Shown piece by piece: positions 16,286 through 29,796 of a stretch of 64,000 nucleotides of DNA. Both the position numbers and the translations under genes were made by a program. The notes under the pieces were generated by a model. The model saw only the letters and a program-made list of their open reading frames with translations, was not told where the DNA came from and made no database searches. This DNA comes from Caulobacter sp. (GTDB lineage Bacteria; Pseudomonadota; Alphaproteobacteria; Caulobacterales; Caulobacteraceae): positions 62,001 through 126,000 of the forward strand of contig JAUXTQ010000060.1 in the NCBI GenBank assembly GCA_030678995.1, in the 5' to 3' direction. Position 1 is the first letter of the stretch, and every line of letters begins with the position of its first letter.

Positions 16286-17455
16286 ATGATCACCACCTCC
16301 GCCCTGACCGACCGCGCCATCGCCATTCTCGGCCATCTGGTCGGGTTCGACACCACCTCGCGCGGGTCGAACCTGGCGTTGATCGACTGGGTCCAGGCGC
16401 ACCTGACCGAACAGGGTGTCGAGAGTCGCCGCATCGCCAGTCCTGACGGCGGGAAGGCCAACCTGCTGGCCACGGTCGGACCGGCGGTGGAGGGCGGGAT
16501 CGTCCTCTCCGGCCACACCGACGTGGTGCCGGTGGACGGCCAGCCCTGGACCTCCGACCCCTTCGTCCTGACCGAGCGCGACGGTCGGCTCCACGGGCGC
16601 GGCGCGGCGGACATGAAGGGCTTCATCGCCCTGGCCTTGGCGGCGGTCCCGCTGTTCCGCGAAGGACTGAAACGTCCCGTCCACCTGGCCTTCTCCTATG
16701 ACGAGGAGGTCGGCTGCTTCGGGGCGCCGGAGATGATCGCGGTGATCGCCCGCGACCTCCCGAGGCCCGCGCTGGCCATCGTCGGCGAGCCGTCGTTGAT
16801 GAAGGCCGTGGCCGGGCACAAGGGCGCGGCCTTCTTCCGCGTGGTGGTCAGCGGCAGGGAGGCCCACTCCAGCCAGCCACATCTGGGCGTCTCGGCCAAC
16901 ATGGCCGCCGCCGGGCTGATCACCGCCCTGGCGGGCCTGTCGCTGGATCTCGCCGCCCGGGCCGATCCCGCCTCGCCGTTCGAGCCGCGGGGGACCACCC
17001 TGACCATCGGCCGGATCGACGGCGGCACGGCGACCAACATCCTCGCCCGCCGCTGCGAGATCCTGTTCGACGTGCGGGCCGAGCCCGGCCAGGACGCCCT
17101 GGCGTTGCTGACGGACTTCCGCGCCCGGGTCGCCGATCTCGACGCCCGGCTGAAGGCCCGCGATCCCGACTGCGGCGCGGTGTTCGAGGTGCAGGCCGAC
17201 GTGCCGCCCATGGCCCCCGAGGACGGCGCGGCCGAAGCCTTCGTCCGGGGCCTGACCGGCGACAACGGCGCGGCCCGCACGGTGGCCTTCGCCTCCGAGG
17301 GCGGCCAGTTCCAGAACGCCGGCTTCTCGACGGTGATCTGCGGCCCCGGCTCGATCGACCAGGCCCACCAGCCGGACGAGTACATCGCCCTCGACCAGAT
17401 GCGCCAAGGCGCGACCTTGATGCTCCGGCTGGCGGAGACGCTGCGAGCGGGGTGA
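16286..17455 (+). CDS. argE: Acetylornithine deacetylase
   Basis: This 389-residue M20-family enzyme contains the metal-site motifs VLSGHTDVVPVDGQPW (His, Asp near 76-78), GRGAADMKGF (bridging Asp), and YDEEVGCFGAPE (catalytic Glu-Glu), followed by the lid/dimerisation domain and a C-terminal GPGSIDQAHQPDEY with the last ligand His. The pattern matches ArgE, which hydrolyses N-acetylornithine to ornithine and acetate in arginine synthesis. A succinyl-diaminopimelate desuccinylase is the main alternative, but GPGSIDQAHQPDEY favours ArgE. It is not linked to other arg genes. Confidence 0.88.
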   Translation: MITTSALTDRAIAILGHLVGFDTTSRGSNLALIDWVQAHLTEQGVESRRIASPDGGKANLLATVGPAVEGGIVLSGHTDVVPVDGQPWTSDPFVLTERDGRLHGRGAADMKGFIALALAAVPLFREGLKRPVHLAFSYDEEVGCFGAPEMIAVIARDLPRPALAIVGEPSLMKAVAGHKGAAFFRVVVSGREAHSSQPHLGVSANMAAAGLITALAGLSLDLAARADPASPFEPRGTTLTIGRIDGGTATNILARRCEILFDVRAEPGQDALALLTDFRARVADLDARLKARDPDCGAVFEVQADVPPMAPEDGAAEAFVRGLTGDNGAARTVAFASEGGQFQNAGFSTVICGPGSIDQAHQPDEYIALDQMRQGATLMLRLAETLRAG

Positions 17456-17457
17456 AC

Positions 17458-17549
17458 CTATTTCGGTGACAGTTTACCTATTTCGCGCCTTGAGCTTGGA
17501 TGTCGAATCTGTGGCGCTTGGCGAAATAGGTAAACTGTCACCGAAATAG
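17458..17549. repeat. Inverted-repeat element, family B
   Basis: Arms 17458-17486 and 17521-17549 are perfect 29-bp reverse complements containing GGTAAACTGTCACC and flanking CTATTTC. The element starts 2 bp after the argE stop and extends into queG, whose last codons (Leu-Phe-Arg-stop, stop at 17538) are encoded by the right arm. A related element lies at 60444-60532. Confidence 0.9.
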
Positions 17550-18575
17550 CCGCTCCAGCGCCCATCCGGCCGCGTCACGGACCACATCAGACGGATCGTC
17601 CTTCAGCCGCGCCGCCGACGCCGCCAGCGCCGCATCGCCGCTGTTGCCGATGGCGTAGAGCACGTTGCGGACGAACCGGTCGCGGCCGATGCGCTTGACC
17701 GGGCTCTTGCGGAACAGGGCCCGGAACGCCGGATCGTCCAGCGCCGCGAGGTCAGCCAGCGGCGGGGACCTCAGCTCATCCCGGGCGTGGAAGGCGCTCT
17801 CCCGCGCGACGGCAGCGAACTTGTTCCACGGGCAGACGGCCAGGCAGTCGTCGCAGCCGTAGATCCGGTTGCCCATGGCCGTGCGGAATTCCTCCGGCAC
17901 CGGGCCGGCGTGCTCGATGGTCAGATAGGAGATGCACCGACGCGCATCCAGCCGGTAGGGGGCGGGAAAGGCGTCGGTCGGGCAGACGTCGAGACAGGCG
18001 CGGCAGGAGCCGCAGTGGTCGACCTCGGCCGCGTCCGGCTCGATGTCCAACGTGGTCAGGATCGAACCGAGGAACAGCCACGACCCCAGCTCCCGCGAGA
18101 CCAGGTTGGTGTGCTTGCCCTGCCAGCCCAGACCCGCCCGCTGGGCCAGCGGCTTTTCCATCAGCGGCGCGGTGTCGACGAACACCTTCACCTCCCCACC
18201 CTGCCGCGCGACGATCTTGCCGGCCAGGGTCTTGAGCCGGCCCTTGATCAGCTCGTGATAGTCGTCGCCCCGGGCGTAGACCGAGATGGTCCCGCGCGAC
18301 CGCTCCGCCAGCGCCGCCAACGGATCACTGTCGGGCCCATAGTTCAGCCCCAGCACAATGGCTGAACGCGCGGCCGGCCACATGCCGGTGGGATGGGCGC
18401 GCCGGGGAAGCGTCTCCGCCATCCAGCCCATGGTTCCGTGCAGGCCTTCGGCGACGAAGGCCTCCAGCCGCGCGCCCGCCGGCCAGGCGTCGGACGCCGA
18501 GGCGAACCCGCAGACGTCGAACCCGAGGCTTGCGGCCTCGTCACGGATCGCCGTCTTCGGTGAGTCAGAAATCAA
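17538..18575 (-). CDS. queG: Epoxyqueuosine reductase
   Basis: The 345-residue enzyme has the catalytic aspartate in [11 protein letters not shown] (D134), two ferredoxin-type [4Fe-4S] motifs (C188-C191-C194-C198 and a set with C214, C241, C244, C248), and a C-terminal HEAT-like repeat. QueG uses cobalamin to reduce epoxyqueuosine to queuosine at the tRNA wobble base. Translation starts at TTG and overlaps the end of the upstream GST gene by 11 bp, suggesting coupling. The terminal residues and stop codon come from an inverted-repeat arm, so the native C-terminus was probably altered by that element. Confidence 0.94.
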   Translation of the reverse strand: MISDSPKTAIRDEAASLGFDVCGFASASDAWPAGARLEAFVAEGLHGTMGWMAETLPRRAHPTGMWPAARSAIVLGLNYGPDSDPLAALAERSRGTISVYARGDDYHELIKGRLKTLAGKIVARQGGEVKVFVDTAPLMEKPLAQRAGLGWQGKHTNLVSRELGSWLFLGSILTTLDIEPDAAEVDHCGSCRACLDVCPTDAFPAPYRLDARRCISYLTIEHAGPVPEEFRTAMGNRIYGCDDCLAVCPWNKFAAVARESAFHARDELRSPPLADLAALDDPAFRALFRKSPVKRIGRDRFVRNVLYAIGNSGDAALAASAARLKDDPSDVVRDAAGWALERLFR

Positions 18576-19251
18576 GGTCGTGATAGTGGGGCGCCGGGGC
18601 CATGCCTGGCCAACGGTCGGCCAGAAGCGGTCGGAAACAGGGCCGCGACTTGATCTTCATGTACCACGTCCTGGCGGCGGTGAAGTCGTTCCACGGTACG
18701 TCGCCGAAGTAGTCGATCACCGACAGGTGGGCGGCGGCGGCCATGTCGGCCAGCGAGATGCGCTTGCCGGCCAGCCAGTCGCGGTCGGCCAGCAGGCGCT
18801 CGATATACTGCATGTGCAGCTTCAGGGCGTCGCGGCCGGCGCGGATGTTGGCCAGGGCGGGCGCGCCCAGGCCCAGCAGCCGCTTCTCCATCTTCTCGTG
18901 CAGCAGGTAGCCGGAGACCTCGGCGTCGAACTTGCGATCGAACCACTGCAGCAGGCGTCGCGCCTCCGCCCGTTCGGCCGGCCCGCGCCCCAGCAGGGCC
19001 GGTTCGGGGTTTTGTTCCTCGAGGTGCTCCAGGATGGCGCGGGTCTCGCAGACCACGATCCGGTCCGCCCCGTTGATCTCCACCAGCACCGGCGGCACGC
19101 CCGAGGCGTTCAGCTGGGCGAACTCCGGCGGGCTCTCCCACCAGCGCACCTGGATCTCGGTGAAGGCCAGCCGCTTCTCGCCCAGCGCCAGCCGCACCTG
19201 CCGCGAGGCCGGGTCGAGCGGGAAATGGTGGAGGGTGCGTTCGACGCTCAT
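18565..19251 (-). CDS. Glutathione S-transferase family protein
   Basis: From the ATG at 19251 the protein has 228 residues. An N-terminal thioredoxin-like domain ([23 protein letters not shown], then [11 protein letters not shown] with the cis-Pro and [12 protein letters not shown]) is followed by an all-helical C-terminal domain with [28 protein letters not shown]. The latter is close to the class seen upstream of queG in alphaproteobacteria. It overlaps queG by 11 bp, so the two are probably co-transcribed. The substrate is unknown. A longer frame to 19347 lacks support. Confidence 0.88.
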   Translation of the reverse strand: MSVERTLHHFPLDPASRQVRLALGEKRLAFTEIQVRWWESPPEFAQLNASGVPPVLVEINGADRIVVCETRAILEHLEEQNPEPALLGRGPAERAEARRLLQWFDRKFDAEVSGYLLHEKMEKRLLGLGAPALANIRAGRDALKLHMQYIERLLADRDWLAGKRISLADMAAAAHLSVIDYFGDVPWNDFTAARTWYMKIKSRPCFRPLLADRWPGMAPAPHYHDLDF

Positions 19252-19306
19252 CGAGGGTCCGGTTGCTGCATCGCGAAGTAAGCGCAGGCGGGCGTTAAGG
19301 GCGCGT

Positions 19307-20245
19307 TTACCGCGACGGCGGCTCGGCCTCGCCGAAGGCCCCGCCATGGGGCTCGGCCCGGCCGCGCGGATCGGCGTGGATGATGATGTCCGCCGCCGGA
19401 AAGGCCGCCAGCACCCGCTTCTCGGCCGCCACGACCGCCTCGTGGGCGGCGGCCAGACTGCTGTCGGGATCGAGGTCGGCGTGCATCTGGATGTGGACGT
19501 AGGGCCCGGACGCGCGGGTGCGCAGCTGGTGGACGTCCTGGATGCGGGGGTCGGCGGTCATCAGGGCGATGATCCGCTCGCGGTCCGGCACGGGCAGCTC
19601 ATGGTCCATCAGCTGGGCGCCCGCCTCGCGGAACACCCCGATGGCGCCCCACAACAGCCAGAGCGCCACCAGCAGGCCAGCGGCCGCATCCAGCCAGTGC
19701 AGGCCCAGCAGGGCCGCCCCGGCGATGCCGGCCATGGCCGCGAGGTTCGAGGCCAGGTCGGCGGCGTAGTGGGCCCGGTCGCCGGTGACCGCCACCGAGC
19801 GGGTCCGGCGCAGCACCCAGGACTGCATGGAGATCAGCCCCACGGTCAGGACCACCGACAGACCCATGACCGCGACCGCCCAGCCGCCGGCGGCGATCGG
19901 CCTGGGGTCGAGGATCCCGACGATGGCCTCGCGGCCCACCAGGGCCGCCGAGGCGAACACCAGGCCGCATTGCATCAGGCTGGCGAAGGCCTCGGCCTTG
20001 CCGTGGCCGAAGCGGTGCTCGGCGTCCGGCGGGACCACGGCGTAGCGCACCGCGTACAGGGTGATCAGCGAAGCCAGCAGGTCCAGACCGGAGTCGGCCA
20101 GCGAGGCCAGCAGGGCGACCGAGCCGCTGGCGACCCAGGCCGCCGCCTTGGCGCTGACCAGCACGGCCGCGACGGCGACCGACAGGGTGGTCACCCGGCG
20201 GGTGAGGACGCCGGCCTGGGCGGCGGTGAGGGGCGGGGCAGTCAT
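19307..20245 (-). CDS. Cation diffusion facilitator family metal transporter
   Basis: The 312-residue protein has the CDF plan: about six membrane helices with metal-site residues in LADSGLDLLAS (DxxxD) and HYAADLASN (HxxxD), the loop motif HRFGHGKAEA, and a cytoplasmic C-terminal domain with VHQLRTRASGPYVHIQMHADLD. Family members export Zn, Fe, Co or Cd using the proton gradient. The DxxxD/HxxxD pattern is like FieF (YiiP). It is upstream of the GST-queG pair on the same strand with a 55-bp gap. The metal cannot be fixed from sequence. Confidence 0.9.
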   Translation of the reverse strand: MTAPPLTAAQAGVLTRRVTTLSVAVAAVLVSAKAAAWVASGSVALLASLADSGLDLLASLITLYAVRYAVVPPDAEHRFGHGKAEAFASLMQCGLVFASAALVGREAIVGILDPRPIAAGGWAVAVMGLSVVLTVGLISMQSWVLRRTRSVAVTGDRAHYAADLASNLAAMAGIAGAALLGLHWLDAAAGLLVALWLLWGAIGVFREAGAQLMDHELPVPDRERIIALMTADPRIQDVHQLRTRASGPYVHIQMHADLDPDSSLAAAHEAVVAAEKRVLAAFPAADIIIHADPRGRAEPHGGAFGEAEPPSR

Positions 20246-20303
20246 GCCGCTGTTCTAGCGAGCGCCGCCGCCGGACCCCAGCGCGAATGACTCGCGCCTT
20301 TGT

Positions 20304-21389
20304 TCAGGCGGCGCGGCGGGGCTGCGGGCCGATGTAGCGCGAGGCCGGCCGGATCAGCCGGCCGCCGACCAGCTGTTCGCGGGCATGGGCGATCCAGCCG
20401 GCGACGCGGCCCATGGCGAACACGCCGGTGAAGGTCGCCGGCGGGAAGGCCAGGGCCTCCAGCAACAGGGCCGTGTAGAACTCGACATTGATATCCAGCG
20501 GCCGGTCGGGCTTGCGGTCGCGCAGGATTTCGAGCGCGGCCTTTTCCACCGCCTCGGCGAAGGCCACGCGGCCGGGCAGGACGTTGGAGCCCTCGCTCAT
20601 CCGCCGCACCGCCGCCTTGAGCACGTCGGCCCGGGGATCGCGCACCCGGTAGACCCGGTGGCCAAAGCCCATCAGCCGCTCGCCGCGATCCAGCGCGGCC
20701 TCCAGCCAGGCGCGGGCGTTCTCCGGCCGGCCGATGCCGTCGAGCATGTCGATCACCGGCCCCGGCGCACCGCCATGGAGCGGACCCTTGAGGGCCGAGA
20801 TGCCCGCCAGCACCGCCGAGGTCAGGCCGGCCTGGGTCGAGGCCACCACCCGGGCGGCGAAGGTCGAGGCGTTCAGGCCATGGTCGCTGACGGTGACCAG
20901 ATAGGCGTCCAGCGCGTCGGCCTCCGCCCGGCTGGCCGGCCGGCCGTGCAGCATGCGCAGGATGTCGGCGCTGTGGCCCAGACTCGCGTCCGGCGCCACC
21001 AGCGACTGGCCGGCCTGGGCGCGGACCACCGCCGGGGTGAACACCGCCGGCGCCGCCAGCAGCGTCAGCGCGGTGTCGAGATCGTCGCCGTCGGGCAGCC
21101 GGGCCCACAGGGCGCGCATGGCCTCCACCGGATTAAGCTTCAGCAGGCGGGCGTCGAGCGCCGCCGTCTCGGCGAACACCGCCACGCGCGCCTCGCCCAG
21201 GGCCCGGGTCAGGTCGGCCGGCATGTCGTCGAAGAACCCGTCGAACAGCAGGTGGGCGACCTCTTCGAAGCGGGTCCGTCCCGCCAGGTCGTCCAGCGCA
21301 TAGCCCCGGATGGTCAGCTGGCCGGCCAAGCCGTCCACGTCCGAGAGCACCGTATTGGCGGCGACCACGCCTTCCAGCCCGTCATTCAT
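20304..21389 (-). CDS. Citrate synthase family protein (citrate/2-methylcitrate synthase-like)
   Basis: The 361-residue protein, with GGAG before the ATG at 21389, shows citrate synthase landmarks: LTIRGYALDDLA, NASTFAARVVASTQAGLTSAVLAG, the first catalytic His in GPLHGG near 206, the second in GFGHRVY near 240, and RRAA at the C-terminus. The third catalytic position, usually Asp in NVDFY, is Glu here (NVEFYTA near 300). It would condense an acyl-CoA with oxaloacetate; citrate versus methylcitrate cannot be decided. It is divergent from a paralogue that carries a DNA-binding domain. Confidence 0.85.
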   Translation of the reverse strand: MNDGLEGVVAANTVLSDVDGLAGQLTIRGYALDDLAGRTRFEEVAHLLFDGFFDDMPADLTRALGEARVAVFAETAALDARLLKLNPVEAMRALWARLPDGDDLDTALTLLAAPAVFTPAVVRAQAGQSLVAPDASLGHSADILRMLHGRPASRAEADALDAYLVTVSDHGLNASTFAARVVASTQAGLTSAVLAGISALKGPLHGGAPGPVIDMLDGIGRPENARAWLEAALDRGERLMGFGHRVYRVRDPRADVLKAAVRRMSEGSNVLPGRVAFAEAVEKAALEILRDRKPDRPLDINVEFYTALLLEALAFPPATFTGVFAMGRVAGWIAHAREQLVGGRLIRPASRYIGPQPRRAA

Positions 21390-21438
21390 GTCCTGTCTCC
21401 TTTTCCGGGAAGACAAAACCGCCTGACGCATGGTATCG

Positions 21439-21462
21439 TCAATCTTGATCAATATAATCAAT
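21439..21462. promoter_or_regulatory. AT-rich repeated operator candidate between citrate synthase paralogues
   Basis: In the 75-bp divergent gap, read on the reverse strand, three ATTGAT-like units occur in succession (ATTGAT, ATTGAT, ATTGAC). The first two also form an inverted TTGAT/ATCAA arrangement. The patch is strikingly AT-rich for this genome. It is a plausible binding site for the helix-turn-helix of the citrate synthase paralogue encoded immediately to the right. Function is inferred. Confidence 0.4.
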
Positions 21463-21464
21463 AT

Positions 21465-22619
21465 ATGACCATGGATCGCGACTGGATTTCCGCGGAAGAG
21501 GCGATGAGCCGGCTGGGGGTGCGCCCCCAGACCCTCTACGCCTATGTCAGCCGGGGCCGGATCGAGGCCCGGCCCGATCCCGCCGACCCCCGCCGCAGCC
21601 GCTATCGCCTGGCCGACGTGGGTGGTCTGGCGGAGCGCAAGAAGCGCGGGCGCAAGGCGTCCGAGGTCGCCGCAGGGGCGATCGCCTGGGGCGAGCCGGT
21701 GTTGGCCTCGGCCATCACCACCGTCGCCGGCGGACGGCTGTTCTATCGGGGACGGGACGCCGTGGCGCTGGCGCGGACCGAGACCCTGGAATCGGTCGCC
21801 CGCCTGTTGCGCGGCGGCCATGGGGCTTCGCTGAAGGCCGCCCCGCCGACGGCGACCTTCGCCGGACAGTCCCTGCGCGAGCGGCTGTTCAACGCCCTCT
21901 CCGCCCGTGCCGGCATCGATCCCCCCGCGCGGGGCCGCGCCGCCCTGGCGCTGGCTGTGGAGGCGGTGGGCCTGCTGGACCTGGTTGCCGATGCCGCGGC
22001 GGGCGGGCCGGGCGAGGGTCCGATCCACGAGCGCATCGCCAACGCCTGGGGCCGTCCGGACGCGGCGGACTTCATCCGCCGGCAGCTGGTCCTGCTGGCC
22101 GACCATGAGCTGAACGCCTCGACCTTCGCCGCCCGGGTGACGGCCTCGACCGGCGCCTCGCTGGCGGCCTCGGCCCTGTCGGGGCTGTGCGCCCTGTCCG
22201 GACCTCTGCACGGCGGCATGGCCGGGCGGGTGATCAACCTGGTCGAGGAGGCGCGCCGTCTGGGGCCGGAGGCCACCGTCGCGGGCCGTATCGCCCGGGC
22301 CGGTCCGACGCCGGGCTTCGGCCACCCGCTGTATCCGGACGGGGACCCCCGCGCCGCGGCCCTGCTGGCCGCCTTCGCGCCGCCGGCCGAGTACGCGGCC
22401 TTGCAGACGGCGGTGGAGACCATGACCGGCGAGGCCGCCAACGTCGACTTCGCCGTCACCGCGCTGAGCGCCCGGTTCGGCCTGCCGGCGGACGCGCCGT
22501 TCGCCCTGTTCGCGGTCGCCCGGACGGCGGGCTGGCTGGCCCATGCGGTCGAGCAGGTCCAGACGGGGACCCTGATCCGCCCCCGCGCCCGCTATGTCGG
22601 CGAAGCGCCGCCGCTCTGA
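21465..22619 (+). CDS. Citrate synthase paralogue with N-terminal helix-turn-helix domain
   Basis: The 384-residue protein begins with a MerR/excisionase-like DNA-binding unit (WISAEEAMSRLGVRPQTLYAYVSRGRIEA, then basic RRSRYRLADV and KKRGRKA, residues 5-66). A citrate-synthase domain follows with NASTFAARVTAS, GPLHGGMAG near 245, GFGHPLYPDGDPR near 284 and NVDFAV near 325. Compared with active enzymes it has PLYP after GFGH and lacks the Tyr after NVDF. The protein may be an acyl-CoA or oxaloacetate-sensing regulator of the divergent citrate synthase gene, or an active enzyme that binds DNA. An ATG at 21471 is an alternative start. Confidence 0.85.
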   Translation: MTMDRDWISAEEAMSRLGVRPQTLYAYVSRGRIEARPDPADPRRSRYRLADVGGLAERKKRGRKASEVAAGAIAWGEPVLASAITTVAGGRLFYRGRDAVALARTETLESVARLLRGGHGASLKAAPPTATFAGQSLRERLFNALSARAGIDPPARGRAALALAVEAVGLLDLVADAAAGGPGEGPIHERIANAWGRPDAADFIRRQLVLLADHELNASTFAARVTASTGASLAASALSGLCALSGPLHGGMAGRVINLVEEARRLGPEATVAGRIARAGPTPGFGHPLYPDGDPRAAALLAAFAPPAEYAALQTAVETMTGEAANVDFAVTALSARFGLPADAPFALFAVARTAGWLAHAVEQVQTGTLIRPRARYVGEAPPL

Positions 22620-22626
22620 CCGGCCG

Positions 22627-27165
<4,539 letters not shown>

Positions 27166-27170
27166 GGCGC

Positions 27171-28619
27171 TCACTCCGCCGCGACGAGGGCGGGGGCATC
27201 CGCCTTCGCCTGGAGATGATTGTGGATGGCGTCGGCGGCGTCGCGGCCGTCGCGGATGGCCCAGACCACCAGCGAGGCGCCGCGGGCGATGTCGCCGGCG
27301 GCGTAGACGCCGTCGAGGTTGGCCGCCTGGGTCTTGCGGTCGATGTTCACCGTGCCCCAGCGGCTGACCGCCAGGTCGGGGGCGGCGAGAGTTGTCGGCA
27401 GGTCCTCGGGATCAAAGCCGAGCGCCTTGATCACCAGCTGGGCCGGCAGGTCGAAGTCCGAGCCCTCGACCGGCTCGGGCGCGCGGCGGCCGGAGCTGTC
27501 GGGCGGGCCCAGCCGCATGCGCACGGCGCGGACGCCGGAGACGCCCTCGACGTCGCCCAGCAGGCTGCGGGGCGCGGCCAGCCATTCGAAGACCACGCCT
27601 TCTTCCTCGGCGTTGGAAACCTCGCGCAGGGAGCCGGGCATGTTCTCGCGGTCGCGGCGATAGAGGCAGGTCACCGACGTCGCGCCCTGGCGGACCGCCG
27701 TGCGGACGCAGTCCATGGCCGTGTCGCCGCCGCCGATGACCACGACGTCCTTGCCCTGCGCGTCCAGCAGGCCCGAGTCGTAGTCGGGGACCTCGTCGCC
27801 CATGCCCTTGCGGTTGGACGCGATCAGGTAGTCGAGCGCCGCCACCACACCCTGCGACCCGGTTCCGGGCAACTCCAGCTCGCGGGCGGCATAGACGCCG
27901 GTGGCCAGCAGGACGGCGTCATGGCGCTCGCGCAGCTGCGGCAGGGTGGCGTCGCGGCCGACCTCGAAGTTCATCTGGAAGACCACGCCGCCGTCCTCGA
28001 GCCGCTTCGTGCGGCGCTGGACCACATCCTTCTCCAGCTTGAAACCGGGGATGCCGTAGATCAGCAGGCCGCCGGGCCGGTCATGGCGGTCATAGACGGT
28101 CACGGCGTAGCCGTGCTCGCGCAGGGCTTCGGCCGCGGCGAGGCCGGCGGGTCCCGCCCCGACGACGCCCACCGACTGGCCCACGTCCGCGTGGGCCTTC
28201 AGCGGGGTGACCCAGCCTGCTTCCCAGGCCTTGTCGGTCAGATAGCGTTCGACCGCGCCGATGGTCACCGTGCCGTGGCCCGACTGCTCGATGACGCAGT
28301 TGCCCTCGCACAGGCGGTCCTGCGGGCAGATGCGGCCGCAGATCTCGGGCATGGCGTTGGTCGCCTGCGACAGACGATAGGCCTCTTCCAGCCGCCCGGC
28401 GGCGGTCAGGCGCAGCCAGTCGGGGATGTTGTTGTGCAGCGGGCAATGGGTCTGGCAGAAGGGGACGCCGCACTGCGAACAACGCGAGGCCTGTTCCTGG
28501 GCCTTGGCGTCGATGAAGTCGGCGTAGATTTCATGGAAGTCGCGGTCGCGCGTCCGCGCCTCCCGCTTCTCAGGAGTGCGGCGCTCGATGGTCGTGAACT
28601 TCAGCATCCGCTCGGCCAT
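27171..28619 (-). CDS. gltD: Glutamate synthase [NADPH] small subunit
   Basis: From the ATG at 28619 (GGAG upstream) the protein has 482 residues. N-terminal cysteines SRCSQCGVPFCQTHCPLHNNIPDW and CGRICPQDRLCEGNC bind two [4Fe-4S] clusters. The FAD motif GAGPAGLAAAEAL and NADPH motif GGGDTAMDC follow, with GDIARGASLVVWAI at the end. GltD passes electrons from NADPH to GltB. The gene order gltD-gltB on one strand with only 5 bp between them indicates an operon and fixed stoichiometry. A longer TTG-initiated frame to 28703 is unlikely. Confidence 0.95.
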   Translation of the reverse strand: MAERMLKFTTIERRTPEKREARTRDRDFHEIYADFIDAKAQEQASRCSQCGVPFCQTHCPLHNNIPDWLRLTAAGRLEEAYRLSQATNAMPEICGRICPQDRLCEGNCVIEQSGHGTVTIGAVERYLTDKAWEAGWVTPLKAHADVGQSVGVVGAGPAGLAAAEALREHGYAVTVYDRHDRPGGLLIYGIPGFKLEKDVVQRRTKRLEDGGVVFQMNFEVGRDATLPQLRERHDAVLLATGVYAARELELPGTGSQGVVAALDYLIASNRKGMGDEVPDYDSGLLDAQGKDVVVIGGGDTAMDCVRTAVRQGATSVTCLYRRDRENMPGSLREVSNAEEEGVVFEWLAAPRSLLGDVEGVSGVRAVRMRLGPPDSSGRRAPEPVEGSDFDLPAQLVIKALGFDPEDLPTTLAAPDLAVSRWGTVNIDRKTQAANLDGVYAAGDIARGASLVVWAIRDGRDAADAIHNHLQAKADAPALVAAE

Positions 28620-28707
28620 GCCGCGCTCCAGCCTTCCGGGGGGAAAAGTTTGCTTCCCCGGCCTTCTAGGGGTTGGGAAACGCACGAAAAATGCGTCTGT
28701 CAATTTT

Positions 28708-28723
28708 GTTGACGATATTCAAC
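28708..28723. promoter_or_regulatory. Palindrome GTTGA-N6-TCAAC between gltD and uppP
   Basis: A 5-bp inverted repeat separated by 6 bp lies in the AT-richer middle of the 189-bp divergent gap between gltD and uppP. It could be an operator or promoter element for either gene. No known regulator consensus is matched with certainty. Confidence 0.25.
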
Positions 28724-28808
28724 ACCGGGGACCCGATTCCCGGCCTCCGGCGCCGACAATTCCCGCAATTTCAGTCTCCAAAGTAGACCATCACCTCGCG
28801 AGGCCTTC

Positions 28809-29612
28809 ATGAACGACATTCTGGCCGCCATCATCCTGGGCATCGTCGAGGGGCTGACCGAGTTCATTCCGGTCTCCTCCACCGGCCACCTGCTGTTGGC
28901 CAAGATCGCCCTGGGGCTGGAGGACAAGTCCTGGGACAGCTTCATCGTGCTGATCCAGCTGGGCGCCATCCTGGCCGTGGTGACGCTGTATTTCCGGCGG
29001 CTGTGGGCCGTGCTGATCGGCCTGCCAACCAGCGCCGAAGCCCGCCGGTTCGCCCTGTCGGTGCTGGTGGCCTTCCTGCCGGCGGTGGTGTTCGGCGTCC
29101 TGCTCTATGACTTCATCAAGGAGGTGCTGTTCGAGAGCCCGGCGCTGATCTGCTGGTCGCTGGTGATCGGCGGCTTCGGCCTGCTGGCCATCGACCGCTG
29201 GGCCCCGGCGCCGCGCCACGACGACGCCATGACCCTGCCGCTGAAGACCACCCTGGGCGTGGGCCTGTTCCAGGTCCTGTCGATGATCCCCGGCGTGTCC
29301 CGCTCAGGCGCGACCATCGTCGGCGGCGTCCTGCTGGGCGTGGACAAGCGCGCGGCGGCCGAATTCAGCTTCTTCCTGGCCATCCCGACGATGATGGGCG
29401 CCTTCGCCAAGGACTTCTGGGAAAGCCGCGAATCCCTGATGGTCGGCGGTCACCTCGGCCTGCTGGCCGTGGGCTTCGTGGTGTCGTTCGTCTCGGGCCT
29501 GATCGTGGTGAAGGTGCTGCTCGACTTCGTCAGCAAGCGCGGCCTGGCGCCCTTCGGCTGGTGGCGGATCCTGGTCGGCGGCGTGGGCCTGGGCCTGATC
29601 TATTTCGGGTGA
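28809..29612 (+). CDS. uppP: Undecaprenyl-diphosphatase
   Basis: The 267-residue polytopic membrane protein carries both signature motifs: GLTEFIPVSSTGHLLL at residues 15-30 and PGVSRSGATI near 160. These form the periplasmic-facing active site with conserved Glu, His and Arg. UppP (BacA) dephosphorylates undecaprenyl pyrophosphate to recycle the lipid carrier for peptidoglycan and other envelope polymers, and confers bacitracin tolerance. Length matches the family. Transcribed away from gltD and followed by a palindromic element. Confidence 0.96.
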   Translation: MNDILAAIILGIVEGLTEFIPVSSTGHLLLAKIALGLEDKSWDSFIVLIQLGAILAVVTLYFRRLWAVLIGLPTSAEARRFALSVLVAFLPAVVFGVLLYDFIKEVLFESPALICWSLVIGGFGLLAIDRWAPAPRHDDAMTLPLKTTLGVGLFQVLSMIPGVSRSGATIVGGVLLGVDKRAAAEFSFFLAIPTMMGAFAKDFWESRESLMVGGHLGLLAVGFVVSFVSGLIVVKVLLDFVSKRGLAPFGWWRILVGGVGLGLIYFG

Positions 29613-29630
29613 CGCCAAGCACCCAAACCA

Positions 29631-29749
29631 CTGTCATCCCGGCCGAAGCGCACAGCGCGAAGAGCCGGGACCCAGATCCGCTCTCATCCAAAGCGCATGA
29701 AGCAGAATCTGGGTCCCGGATCGTCCCTTCGGGCCGTCCGGGATGACAG
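29631..29749. repeat. Inverted-repeat element, family T copy 1
   Basis: Left arm 29631-29677 runs from CTGTCATCCCGG to CCGGGACCCAGAT; right arm 29707-29749 is the reverse complement at both ends with a diverged middle. Each arm holds its own hairpin between CCGG blocks. It lies 18 bp after the uppP stop, between convergent uppP and the SDR gene. It belongs to the family that flanks the GIY-YIG gene at 61.0-61.4 kb. Confidence 0.87.
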
Positions 29750-29796
29750 GGGTTGGCTGGCCGCCAGCGGCGATCAAACCGGCCGGCGGCTGAAGC

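Noticed and set aside
19295-19309. TTAA-N7-TTTA near the GST start as a CtrA site
   Set aside because: Second half-site is mismatched and placement relative to the promoter is unclear.
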